Below are positions 1 to 11,000 of a DNA stretch of 64,000 bases, one piece after another. Position 1 is the first letter of the stretch; each line of letters opens with the position of its first letter. A program made the position numbers and the translations under genes. This DNA comes from Adiantum capillus-veneris (lineage: Eukaryota > Streptophyta > Polypodiopsida > Polypodiales > Pteridaceae), in contig CM043965.1 in the NCBI GenBank assembly GCA_014529385.2, forward strand, positions 62,333,933-62,397,932, in the 5' to 3' direction. The notes under the pieces are model-generated. The model saw only the letters and a program-made list of their open reading frames with translations. It was not told where the DNA came from and made no database searches.

Positions 1-668
1 CTCGTCTAGGCTTACACGTGCTACACTATGGACTCTTTGCGTTACATGCTTTGCAACCATGGTTTTTGGGTTGTTCACTTTACCATTTATTGTAAGAATA
101 TGGCCTTTGTAGGCCTTTGAGCACGTTATTGGGTAATAATTGATTGGTTCCGTTGGAGCAATTCTCTGTAGGCCATCTATGTGCCTCATATTGCATCTAA
201 CGTCGTGGCAAGAACATGGGAGTCATAGAAGAGAACAATGGTCAATAGTGGAGGGGTTCAAACATTGTTCAACATTAAAAGCATTAGGAGGATCACCCAG
301 AGCTTTTTCATAGGGAGAAGTTTTTGACTAGGCCCAGAGAAGGTGAATATGGTAGATTTTATTATGTGATCTGGATATGTGTGAAAGTTTGCGAGAACTA
401 ATATTTGAACTCGTAACTTTCAGCAAATGTGTATCGGATATTGATGGTGTAGGTACGCATGCAAAGGTATCATTAGGTTGTATGTGTCTTAGATCATGAT
501 GCTCATTTGAGGAGCTTGTTTTTTTAGAGGCTGAGTCTGTCACAAAACCATTCATCATTACTCAAAACATGTGAAGGGTTTCTAGATTGGAGGATACTTT
601 GGTCACCAAAAGTGGAAGTCTCAAAAAATAAAATCCATGGAGACAAATCCTTGAAAAAGCATTCTAGT

Positions 669-732
<64 letters not shown>

Positions 733-742
733 TATATGTATG

Positions 743-801
<59 letters not shown>

Positions 802-1152
802 TCTTGCAATGCTAATGAAGGTGGCTAGGCAAGCTTGCGATGATGAGTATTATTAGCTGAATAAAAGAAGGATGGCAAAGGAGATTGTCATGTATGAAAG
901 TAGATGAAGGCACGGATCAGTGATTCATGAGTAGGAAAATATGGGCAACCACGTGTTAGGTAATTCAATTGATGTGGGCCCACTATTAGAGGGCATAATG
1001 GTGCACAAAGGCCGGAGTGGAGCACGTGGACAAGACTACAAAGAAGTGGTTGTTCTAGGCAAGTTTGCAACAGAGTTTTGGGTCTATTGAGCCTCTTATT
1101 ATCCTATCCATAGATCAAAGGAAAGAAACTAACGACTTGAATACTTACCCTT
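1..1152 (-). repeat. Left arm (outer part) of a large inverted duplication
   Basis: This stretch is the reverse complement of about 30234-31381, readable almost base for base at both ends. Position 1 pairs with about 31381, so the arm may continue to the left of the window. A compound (GA)n/(GT)n tract sits at the same place in both arms. The arm is cut at 1152 by element 1 and resumes at 19895. No coding potential is visible here beyond simple-sequence reading frames. Confidence 0.9.
672..800. repeat. Compound microsatellite (GA)n-(TA)n-(GT)n
   Basis: Pure dinucleotide runs. The mirrored tract (AC)n-(TC)n lies at 30584-30710 in the other arm, so the tract existed before the inverted duplication formed. 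Confidence 0.97.
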
Positions 1153-1776
1153 TGTTAAGGCGGTTACGCCACTAGCGGAAGCTAAATAGCGAGAACTCAA
1201 CCAACAACAGAATTTGTCAGACGAGGACGGAGCTTGACCCGCAGGCGCATGGAAACAACTAGGTGGGTGTCAAATCACCTACTCGACCTTCTAATGACAA
1301 TCACTACTAAGGAAATCAAATCTAAGTTTTAAAATACGCAAGTGACTGAAATCCGTACTACGAACGAATGCTATACGAAACAGGATCTAGGATCATTGAA
1401 TCGATCTCAAACTCAAGGGGAAGTCTATACACTAGGTAAGAACAACACCCTAAAGACTTGAACTGTAAAATCAACCTATAACCACTCCATGCGGTAAACG
1501 CGTATGAAGACAGGCCGAAAAATACAGGTGATCGAAACTTGACCCCGATGGTACTAATGTGTAGCTCTACTCGTTGTGGTTCTATAGATATGTTGCACGC
1601 TCCATTCCGACACACGAGTTGGAAGAAAACTCACACCGAAGCTCGTAGGAACTTACCACACATAGAAGCCAATAGCGCGCACTCTTGGTATCTATGCGTA
1701 GCTCTCGCCGTTGCTAACACAATGGAGGTGTCGCTTCTCCAATGGCGGCTCCGTAGCTCGCGTAGCAAGTAGATAA

Positions 1777-1865
<89 letters not shown>

Positions 1866-2152
1866 ACACAGTCACGACGCTCAAAAACTCACTTTGATTA
1901 ATAATCTAAAAACCTTTAGGTTACAAAAACTTTGGCTTATATACCTCAGCCTTGGAGGTGAGAACATCTCTAACTAATTACATCAGCAAGTGAAATTACT
2001 TCGGGATTACAAGCTGGAAACTCAATTGAGTCTCGTTACTTAATGAATGGCTCAAATCAAAATTAATGTCGGAAAGACATTTATTACAATCAATGGTTAC
2101 AAAATGATGAGTGTGAGCAAAAATGTAGGTGTGATCCTCTGCTGGCTCAACA
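1153..2152 (-). repeat. 3' LTR of element 1
   Basis: 1000 bp, directly repeated at 18968-19894. Compared with the 5' LTR it has a longer (CT)n tract (1779-1863) and an extra 27 bp around 1640-1666. It is bounded by TG...CA and, on its inner side, by a G-rich polypurine tract. Confidence 0.95.
1779..1863. repeat. (CT)n microsatellite inside the LTR
   Basis: About 42 CT units. The homologous tract in the other LTR (19567-19605) is about half as long, so the tract has changed length since insertion. Confidence 0.97.
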
Positions 2153-2168
2153 CTCCCCCCCCTCCGCG
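2153..2168 (-). promoter_or_regulatory. Polypurine tract of element 1
   Basis: On the minus strand a run of G with flanking A/G directly abuts the TGTTGAGCC start of the 3' LTR. This is the usual place and composition of the plus-strand primer for reverse transcription. Confidence 0.85.
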
Positions 2169-2202
2169 TTCATGTCGTCCCTAACATGACTTTTATGCTT
2201 GG

Positions 2203-2631
2203 TCAATAAAGTCCTGTCGTCTTGAGCATCTGCAAATGTGATTCGTATCGTAGGTTGCCGATGGTCAAGGTTGGGCCGAATATTTTGCTTTCGTGGGTGA
2301 AAAAGCCGGTGTAGAAAGCTTCTTCGAATGTTTGCATGTGGAAGCTAGGCAAAAACATAATCCTTTGGTATAGGAGGTGTAACACTTTTGGAGAAGGCTG
2401 CAATGAAAGATCGTACATCATATCAGTCACCGTGTCGGCCGTCGATAGTAGACTCGAGGTCGTGGCTTTATCTGGCGCGAACACTTCAATGCAAGCTAAG
2501 AGAGTCCTGCAGATTTTCTTGAGCATCTGACATGAAAGGTCAGGAGAGCCAGTAAAGAGCTTGATGGTGCCCGTTAGGGTTTTCACCATGTAGGCTTTAC
2601 TTATTCTCTCTCCTGCCTTTGGTCCTGGCAT
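2203..2631 (-). CDS. C-terminal piece of the extra ORF of element 1
   Basis: An open frame of 142 codons, the last coding piece before the polypurine tract. I do not recognise a domain. It is a mixed helical-looking sequence with no zinc knuckle or catalytic motif. Position and strand suggest that it is the C-terminal part of the extra ORF starting at 5283, now separated by frameshifts and stops between 2632 and 3627. It might instead be an independent small ORF. An env-like role has been proposed for ORFs at this position in Athila-type elements, but nothing here (no signal peptide, no clear membrane segment) supports that directly. Confidence 0.45.
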   Translation of the reverse strand: MPGPKAGERISKAYMVKTLTGTIKLFTGSPDLSCQMLKKICRTLLACIEVFAPDKATTSSLLSTADTVTDMMYDLSLQPSPKVLHLLYQRIMFLPSFHMQTFEEAFYTGFFTHESKIFGPTLTIGNLRYESHLQMLKTTGLY

Positions 2632-2870
2632 CCTGGGGTAATTAAGCCAATTTGGCTTCTTTTCTGCAATCCAGCCATGCTCTTTCTAGTTTTTGACTCT
2701 TGGCACCGGGCAGAAGGTTGCATCCTCCGAATCTCCTTTGGTGCCTCCACCAAGTAGATGAGGTAGGCTGGGTATTTGTTCAGCCAACCTTTCCTCCATC
2801 TAGGTTGTGAATCTACTATCTTCTTTGATTGTTCCTCCTTTGTGATGTCGCCTTCGTAAAGAGCGACATA

Positions 2871-3442
2871 CTATTCCTTCTCTATTCTCTTTTTCGTCTT
2901 TAGCACTTCAAATTTCGTCAAAGGGAAAGGCAGGCTGGGTTGCATCCACTGTTCATGGAGCACTTTTGTGTCTAGTCCTTGAAGTCTAATGGAGATTAGG
3001 AGTCTCCTCTCCCATTCCATTTCCGCCTTGGCACTCTCCTCTGCTGACTTTTCTATTTGGTCATGGAGCCTTTGTTCTTCTTCTTCACAGATTCTTGAAG
3101 TCGAGACCACCTCTTGAGCTGGGGTTTGGATCTTCAATTGTGGTTGCCTCTCCAATTTCTGGTAGCTCTATGGCTGCTCCACCCGATTCTTCTTGTGGTG
3201 TCTCTGTTTCTCTTCTTTGTTGCTCTTGTAGATCTTGGAGCTGTTTGCGGAGGGCCTCATTCTCTGTCCGTAGTGTTTGATTTTCTAATGTGAGCCTCTC
3301 CTCTGCGGCCAATGATCCCTCCGCAATGTGCAACCTTTGCACTTGCTACTTCTCTTGAAGCCTCGGCTAGCTGGAGTATCAAGCCGTCTCTCTCGTTTTC
3401 TGCATCATAGAGTGATGCTTTATGACTTTCAGATTCAGTCAT
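2871..3442 (-). pseudogene. Coiled-coil section of the extra ORF, frameshifted
   Basis: Overlapping open frames at 3257-3442, 3085-3342 and 2871-3155 together read as one Glu/Gln/Arg/Leu-rich heptad-like protein. Recognisable stretches are ENQTLRTENEALRKQLQDLQ and an EEEEQRLHDQIEKSAEE-type segment, which look like a long coiled coil. The frame changes several times, so the section is broken in this copy. It lies between the basic section ending at 3628 and the C-terminal piece at 2203-2631 and is most simply the middle of the same protein. A coiled coil would fit oligomerisation, but the function is unknown. Confidence 0.5.
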
Positions 3443-3627
3443 AGCATTCTCTAATTTTCTCTACAACTCCGCTTCCCTTTGTTTGGCTGTCTCAATCTCT
3501 ACTTCCTTTGCCTTGGACCTTTCTTTTATCTTGCTGAGCAGTTCATGCACCATGTGCATGTCTTTTTCATCATCATCTGTCAACTCTAAAGCTCTTTCCG
3601 CCACCACCTCCACTGGCTTTGGCTCTT

Positions 3628-5283
3628 CTAGTACTTTCGGTTCGTCCAGTTTCTCTTCACTTTCTTTTTTACTCTTTGTTTTTTCCTCCGTTCATCTCGT
3701 TTTTGTAGGGTGATCCCATAAACTGCCTCAAGGGCCTCTTCCTCGGTGTATCCTATCTCTACCAGATCCTCATAATCATTTCTCTTTTGCTGAACTAGAT
3801 CTATCTTCTTTTCTTTGGTCTCGGCCTGTGGCTTTTCCAAATCATCTGTGTCCACCTCTACTGTGGTCTCGTCCACAATTTTTTCCGTCTTCTTAGGGCT
3901 TGGTACATCAATCATAGAGGGATATCTGTCCTCAGCTTCCTTGGTTTTCCCTTTGTCGACTTGCCCATCTTTCTCTTGAGGCTTAGTAGACTCATCTACT
4001 TTCCTTTTCCCCTTGTCGTCTTTTTTCAGCTCAGCTTTTAATTGCTGTACCTCCTCTTCAGTGTATGGCTCGACAGGTTGCTGCTCCAGAATAGCCTCTG
4101 ACTCCTCATAAGCTTTAATATATTGATCGTATTGATCAATATGTGGCCTGACTGAGCTAGTTCCGACTTTAGTGGGGTCTGGCACCCACTTTTCTTCAAA
4201 GTCACCCTTTAGAGCTCTTTCCGCTCTAAACTGCTCCACTAATCTTTCCATTCTTGTCGCTTTCTGACTTTTGGTTTTCTTGGGAGCAACCTTCTTCTTT
4301 ACTTTCTTCTTAAGTGGCTCGTCCACATCCTCTTCAGGTTCTGAAACTACTTTTAGTTTCCGACGTGCTCTTGTGGATGCCCTCTTGGGTACATCGGGCT
4401 GTTCTTCCTCCTCGTCGGCTTCTCTAAGCCACTCATTTTGGGAGGGAGCCTTTGGCCACTGATCTCTAGCTCCAATAGCTTCATAAGCTATTCTTGTCAG
4501 AATTTCTGCTCCTCCTATGTATTTTGGCTTCTCGTTGTGCATGGCAATTACTTGCTCGTGGATGTGTTGAGCGTAATTCACCTCTTTTGGCATATTGCTC
4601 TTTAATGCCCATGTGATGGTGGTCGCAATGGCATGGGGTGGTGTCGTATACTTTTGCGGTCTTTTACTGCAAACATGAAGAAATTGGTTGTACAGTCGGC
4701 AAAGGGTTGCCGCTCCTGGGTCCGCCATATCTCCATAGGTTGCATTCTGCTTCTTGGGCCCATAGACCTCTATGGCCTCCCTTCTTTCCCTGACCGAGCT
4801 CCCTTTGTTGTGCAGCTTCAATGCGTCTGCAATGAGCTGTGGAGTGATCTGTACTTCTACTTTCTCTCCATCCATGGCTGTCAATGTGGCTTTTCCATCC
4901 TTCTAAATGGATGTTGCCAACTCGTACACTCTTCTTGTATCCACACCTGATGGTCTCGAGGTGAAGAAACTGTGCAAGTCTGCCCTTTCCAGGTACCTGC
5001 TGATGTCTTCTGACCTGCTATAATCTATCAATTCCTGTGGGATCATTGGTACATCCACCGCTTGCCCTTGAGGATCTCTGAAAGTCCCCTGGTAGATCTT
5101 TATTCCCTCTTTCTCCAATACTGCTTCCTCCACCCAAGTTTTGGTTGGCTTGAGGGTTTCTGCTGGAATGTCAAAGGGTTCCGCTTCTGTAAGAGCATCT
5201 TTGATTGTCGGTCTTTTTCTCTTCGTTGCCGATGACTTGGTGGAATCCATGGATCCTGTAACTCCAATTTCAGAAGTTAGCAT
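3628..5283 (-). CDS. Extra ORF downstream of pol in element 1 (aORF), one in-frame stop
   Basis: About 550 codons on the minus strand, interrupted by a single in-frame TAG at 4903-4905 and otherwise open. A plausible ATG start is near 5250 (MDSTKSSATKRKRP...). The N-terminal half (to about residue 280) is globular, with phrases such as GTFRDPQGQAVDVPM, YGDMADPGAATLCRLYNQFL and PPHAIATTITWALKSN. It resembles the plant transposon proteins found downstream of pol in Athila-like elements. The C-terminal half is highly charged, Lys/Glu-rich and nuclear-localisation-like (KKKVKKKVAPKKTKSQK). The leader 5' of it carries five of the palindromes described below, as the gag leader does. Similarity to the Athila-type downstream ORF is from memory of the family; the function is unknown. 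Confidence 0.6.
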
Positions 5284-5417
5284 CTTTTTTAGTACGAAAA
5301 GCCGAAATGAAGCTTTTAACTATCCAAATGACTTGAAAATTGAAACATGAGCTATTCAGGGCCTAAGGATGCAAGGTAGGTGAAAAAATATGCAAAATGG
5401 GCTCAAAATCATGCTGG

Positions 5418-6426
5418 AGACATCATACGCGTATGATGTCTTTTGTGTCAAAATGACTTCATATTAGTTGTGCTTGTAGCTGATAGTGTATACATGAGTA
5501 TCATATGCTTGGATTTGAGTTTGGATCCCATTTGGTCAAGTTTTGGCCAGTTTAGTCCAGTTCCGACTCTTGGCAAAATTTTGAAAGGGATTTGGATTTT
5601 ATGATCCAAATTGGATAAAACTTGGTGGTTCACTTTCAAATGACATGTAGATCACTTCTGTTTGGTGGTTGAAGCCCTGAGGTGCCAAAATCACATAGTG
5701 AGACATCATACGCGTATGATGTCTTTTAGTGTATTTTTGGACCAAATTTCTCTATAAGCTTGGATTTGGCTTTAGATAAGATTATTCAGTGGATTTATGA
5801 AGTTTGGATAGATTTTGGGCTAAAAATGGCTCTGGAGACATCATACGCGTATGATGTCTTTTTCATCAATTTTGCATGGGATTGGTTCTGTGGACTCCCC
5901 ATGTACTAGTGAAGGGTGTTTCTACTCAAATCTTGGTTTGGACTTGAGTATGTTGGATTTGGGCCAAAAATAGGCTTTAGGTGAAGGATTTTCCTCAATT
6001 GGGCTAATGGGGTGATCCTCTTGACCAAATGGTTCCAAATTTCATATGTAGCATGTATTAGATATATATAATGGATGTATGATGACAAATGAGCAATTTT
6101 GGCTCTGTAAGTGCAAATAGACATCATACGCGTATGATGTCTTTTGTGTCAAAATGGTGCTTTTTGGTTCCAGATAGCTTGTAGATGTGTTAATCAACAA
6201 TCCTACAAAGTTTCAATGAGTTTGGAGTTATTTTGACAAAATTAGGACCGAAAATCAATTTTATGGCCTACTTTGCGTCTTTTTGATTTTCCTTGGGTTT
6301 TTTAACTCCAAATCTCATGATACTTGGTTCATAGGATGTGATTAACATTTGGAATGAGGCTATGCACTCAAATGTTGAAATGGATGTGAAATTCATGCTG
6401 TGAGACATCATACGCGTATGATGTCT
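5418..6426. repeat. Palindrome cluster in the leader of the extra ORF (5 copies)
   Basis: Five exact copies of a 24-bp perfect palindrome, AGACATCATACG followed by its reverse complement, at 5418-5441, 5701-5724, 5836-5859, 6119-6142 and 6403-6426. Start-to-start spacings are 283, 135, 283 and 284 bp. Each copy is followed on the plus strand by a short T run. The sequence between copies is T-rich and diverged. The nearest copy is about 135 bp upstream of the open frame starting at 5283. The centre ACGCGT fits the plant CGCG box (CAMTA-type binding core), but that is only a motif match. Confidence 0.95.
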
Positions 6427-8060
6427 TTTCTTGAAATGTTGGTCTTTTTGTGCAAAGAATGCTTTGTGCTAGTGCCCTAAGCCCTGCTAACTAGTTTTCA
6501 ACTTAAAAAGTCATCAGTTTAGCTAAAAAGCCCCCTTATAGGCATTTCAGTTTCCGAAGTCGTCTTTTTGCCTTGGAGTTGAATTTCTTCAACTTTTCTT
6601 CTCGAGAGTTGCGTTTCCAGCTCATTGGATATGTTGTGAAGCCATCTATTTGGTTGAACTTGACTTTGGCTCCCCGTTCTCCATCTTTCTCCTTTTGGTT
6701 GCCCGAAAGCGTCTTTTTCACCATCGGTAAGTGAATCAGCTTTCTTTTGGGTTTTGTTTGAAAACATAAGTCATCCATGTATATTTGAAGCTGCTTGTGA
6801 AGTTTCATTTCATTCGGTCGTCAATTTCAGCCGTTATGCCAAAATGACGCTTTGTGTGTCCGTAGCCGAATTGGTTGTTCCGACCTACTTTTGGTGGTCC
6901 AAACTTGGAGATACTCCATGGTTGCATTGCCCTCGATGTTGTTAAGCTTCCTGAGAAGTTTTGTGTCGTTTCGACAACTTTTTCCTGTTTGCCTCTTGCA
7001 GGCTCTGTTGACCTAGGGTTTTTCCAGTCGTTCTTTCTCGAGCTTTGAGTGTTAGAAACCCATCTTCTATACTAGGGTAACCCACCTATAAGTTCTTGCA
7101 AGGTTTATTTAGGCGGTTGTGCCACTACCTAGCATTCTATCGCATTCCCCGTCTGCTCTTGTTTCTTGGTTTTGGTCAGTTTTCGCGACAAAAGTTAATG
7201 ATAAGCATCAAAAGCTTATGGCAACGAGTCTACCTTTCATGTCTGGTGTCCTCTGAGCTCTCGTAGCAGTCGTAGAAGGCTGTAGAAGGTTGGATGCTCC
7301 TGTGTGCTCTTTACTCTCTCCAAGAAGGTAATAGTGGAAATGAGCTTGAAAGTGATGTGAAAAATACTTAACTTCGGATTCCCGGATCACTTGTTACCAA
7401 ATTTGACATGTGCTCCTATCTCGTCGTGAAATGCACTTTAGGATTTGAAATTTCTCAATTTGGACTCCGTTTGACCTGTTTCTGAGAAATCTGTCCACTT
7501 TGCCAAAATTCTGTCATTTCGGGCTTTCCGCAACTTTTCCCGAATTGTACTCAATTTTTACCATGGTTTTCCCTTGTCATTAGGATCATCACCATCTATT
7601 CTTTTCTTTTTTTTGATCTCGTTTCACCTGCTTTTTTATTTTTCTTTTACTTTTATTAAGAAAATCATTAAAAAAAAAGGAAAATAGCAAATTGAAGCCA
7701 AAAAATTCCAAACATACACAATAAATAGCTGGTAACCCTGTGTATATGAATATACACTTATTTGTGATTTTTGGACTTGGATTACCACTTTTTTCCACTT
7801 TTTAGCTCCAAAAACACTTTTATTTAGTGATATTTACACGTCTAGAGACCCAAATTCATCATTTGATCTCTTCTTGTTGCAAAACAAGGTATATAAGGGC
7901 ATAAATATTATCAATATCCGCAATCAAACATAAAAATTGCAAAATCATGTAAGACACTGCCCTTGTAATATAATTTTTTGTTTTTGTCGCTTGTAGCTGC
8001 TTTGTAGCTCCTGTATACCTGTATACCTCCCCCCCTCCTAGTCTGAGTCCTCCCAGACGA
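6427..8060. other. Noncoding spacer between pol and the extra ORF
   Basis: T-rich on the plus strand, with no long open frame and no domain I can recognise. It contains the end of the palindrome-bearing leader and an A/T-rich stretch around 7600-7700. Confidence 0.6.
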
Positions 8061-11000
8061 CTATGAAGTGTCTGTGGGCGAAGCATTGTAGTTGTTTTGG
8101 TCATAAGTTCCCAATGCAATTGTAGAGCGATGATACAACAGTCTTTCCAATAAAGCTGCTCTTTGTTTGATTGAAGGATTGGTGGTCGGGTTTTGGGTTG
8201 GTTTTGGCACTTCGGTAGTAGAATCAGTAGATGGATTCTTCTTTACCTTGTTGTTCTTTTTCACAATCCAAATCTGCTTCCGCTTCGCTTGTGCTTGCCA
8301 CAAACGCTTTGCGACCCAAACCTGCTTTGTTCTTTGTGTTGATTTCCTCGCCTTGAAATACCTAGGAGTTTCCGTGGATTGTGCTGAAGGGAGTTCCTGT
8401 TTACAAATCCTTGGGATCCAAATTTGCTTACTATAGCTTTGTGCCGTCATGAACTTCTTTGGAATCCAGATCTGTTTCACTGTCCTTGATTGTCTGGAAT
8501 CACTCTGTTGTCTGGTAGTGAAGACTCTGTTTTCCACCTTTGTGTTCTCTGGCACAACCTTTTTTGGTCTCCATACCAACGTTGACTCCGTTTTTTCCGA
8601 AGGTTGAGCCGTTATATTATTGCTTGTCTTCCTTATCCAATGTTGAGAGTTCCTCGTCGAAGAGCAATCTAGTTGTATAGAAACTTTTGGTTGCCATTGC
8701 TTCTTCTTTTTCCCTGGTTGTTGTTTACCTTTGTTCTTGGATTCTTCCTTTGGAGTTGGCTCTGCTCCTTTGGTGAACTTAACTGATTGACTTTCACCTT
8801 CGTATTTGATAAGCACTAATTTAGAACTCCAGTCAATCATTGCATTGTATTGCTTCTGCCATGGTTGTCCTAGCAATAATGGATGTTGTGTAGCTTGGTC
8901 TTCAACCACGTAAAACATATGAGGATACACATACTGGTTAATCTGTATATGTAAAACTGTGCATCCGACAGTTTTGATTGAATTCTCAGAGTAACTCTTT
9001 AACTCTTGCTTGGCAGTTTGTAATTTAGTGTCATTTGTCAATTGTCTATACAAACTGAGTGAAAGTAGGTTAGTTTGAGCTCCTGAATCCAATAGTGCTC
9101 TGGCTTTGATTTGGTTGGTTCCTACTTTGCATTCAATGATGGGTTCTTCTTTGTCATTATCCATTTCTGTTATACTGAATGCGTTTATTCGTATTGCTCC
9201 TTCATTGCGCCGTTTCTGGCGCAGTAGTCTTCTTTTCTCCATTCTTTCCTTTGCCTCGGCTTGCGCTTCCTCCACAATCTTTTTCTTTTTCTGGACACGC
9301 AGCTTTTCTTGATGTATTTTGAGAAGCATGTCTTGGGTTAGCATTTCTTCTCCGTCTAATGTAGCAAGCTTGACGGCTCCACTTGGTGATAGATCTTTAA
9401 TCACCAAAGGTCCCATCCCTCGCTTTTTAAGCTTCTTAGCATGCTGTTTCAGAGTGTAAACTAGGACATAGTCCCCAACCTTAAACTCTTTAGTCCGCAC
9501 ATGCTTATCAAAAAATTCTTTTTGTCGCCTTTTTTGAGCATAGATAGAAGCTACTGCTTTTAGGCGAAGCTCATCTAGCTTTTCCAGGTCATCTATTCTA
9601 TCAGAAAGCTCGTGCCCTGTCCACTCTAGGTCCTTAGCCACCCTTAAGGTTGAAATCAAGAATTCTATTGGTAAGATAGCATTTAGCCCAAAAACCATGT
9701 TATATGGGGTCGTTCCTATTGATGTTTTATATGCTACCCTATATGCCCATAATGTTGAATGCAACTTCTGGTCCCAGTCAGTTCTCGACTCAGATACAAT
9801 CTTCGTAAGGACCGTGCATATGGTTTTGTTTGTTGCTTCAGCTTGTCCGTTTGCTTGTGGATGATACGGGGCTGATTTCCTATGGATTACCATGAATTCA
9901 TCTAGAAGGATCTCTATCACTTCATTTATAAAATGTGTGCCTCGATCACTCACAATTTCTATTGGCAATCCATATCGTACAAAGACGTATTCATATAGAA
10001 ATTGTGCCGTGGTCCTGGCATCTGCTTTTTGAGTTGCCTTTGCTTCGACCCACTTTGTTAGATAGTCTGTAGCCACAACGATGTATTGTGCATGAGTCTT
10101 ATATGCCGGAGGTGAAATGGGTCCGACATAATCAATCCCCCATTTTGCAAAAGCTCTTTCCCCCATCATTGGTCTAAGCGGCATATCATCTCTTTTAAGT
10201 GGTACTTTGGTCCGCTGACAGTCATCACACCGTTTAACGTATTCCTCAGCGTCCATATGTAATGTTGGCCACCATATTCCTGTGGCTAAGACAAGTTTTG
10301 CTGTCTTATCACCTGAGAAATGGCCTCCACCTACTCCTCCATGAGCTTGCTCCAGGATTATCATATACTCAGACTCTGATGCGCAAATCCTAAGTTGGTT
10401 GTCTTTACCTCTCTTATAGAGTTGATCTCCTATTAAAGCGTAATCTCTAGCTTCTGTCTCTACAGATTTCTGACGAGCTTTTGACGTTCCTTTTGGGAAA
10501 GTTCTATTTATGAGATATTCAATAATATACTGACTCCATTCCAGAGCTATCATTATCTGATATAATGTTGAATACTCTGCTGGCGGTTTTAATGAACATA
10601 CAATACATACAGTGACATATTCATGTACGCTTTCTTTCATTCCTGGCCAATAGACTCCCAATTGTAACAAATTCCTATATGTGTTCCTTCTTGAACAATG
10701 AAATGCACATTCTTGAACATGTGCTTCGCGCAGATATATATTATATTCCTCAGGATTGATGCATAGTCGTAAAACATGATCATTTCCCAATTGATACAAC
10801 CTTCCTGCAACCAATTGAAGATTCTTGGATTGCTGAATAGCAATATGTTTCTGGTTGTATTCTCTTCTATCAAACTCTCCTCCATAGGTTAATAAGCTAA
10901 CTACATTTTGAGACCACTTCGGTATCATTTCTATGTTGAACAAGTACACGTCTGGCATGTCGTCATCTACTCCTATAGGGTCTTCCCCATTCGTCAATCG

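Noticed and set aside
612-815. Open frames of repeated dipeptides over the dinucleotide tracts (also at 21848-22245, 26198-26443, 34836-35162, 46727-47116, 55810-56934)
   Set aside because: They are translations of pure (GA)n, (GT)n, (AC)n and (CT)n runs, open in several frames on both strands, with no other coding signal.
2203-5283. Envelope gene of element 1
   Set aside because: No signal peptide, membrane segment or fusion-like feature is visible; only the position behind pol recalls env, so it is listed as an extra ORF of unknown function.
5418-6426. CRISPR-like array (regularly spaced palindromic repeats)
   Set aside because: Spacing is 119-288 bp, spacers are related T-rich sequence, and the locus is inside a plant retrotransposon leader; nothing Cas-like is present.
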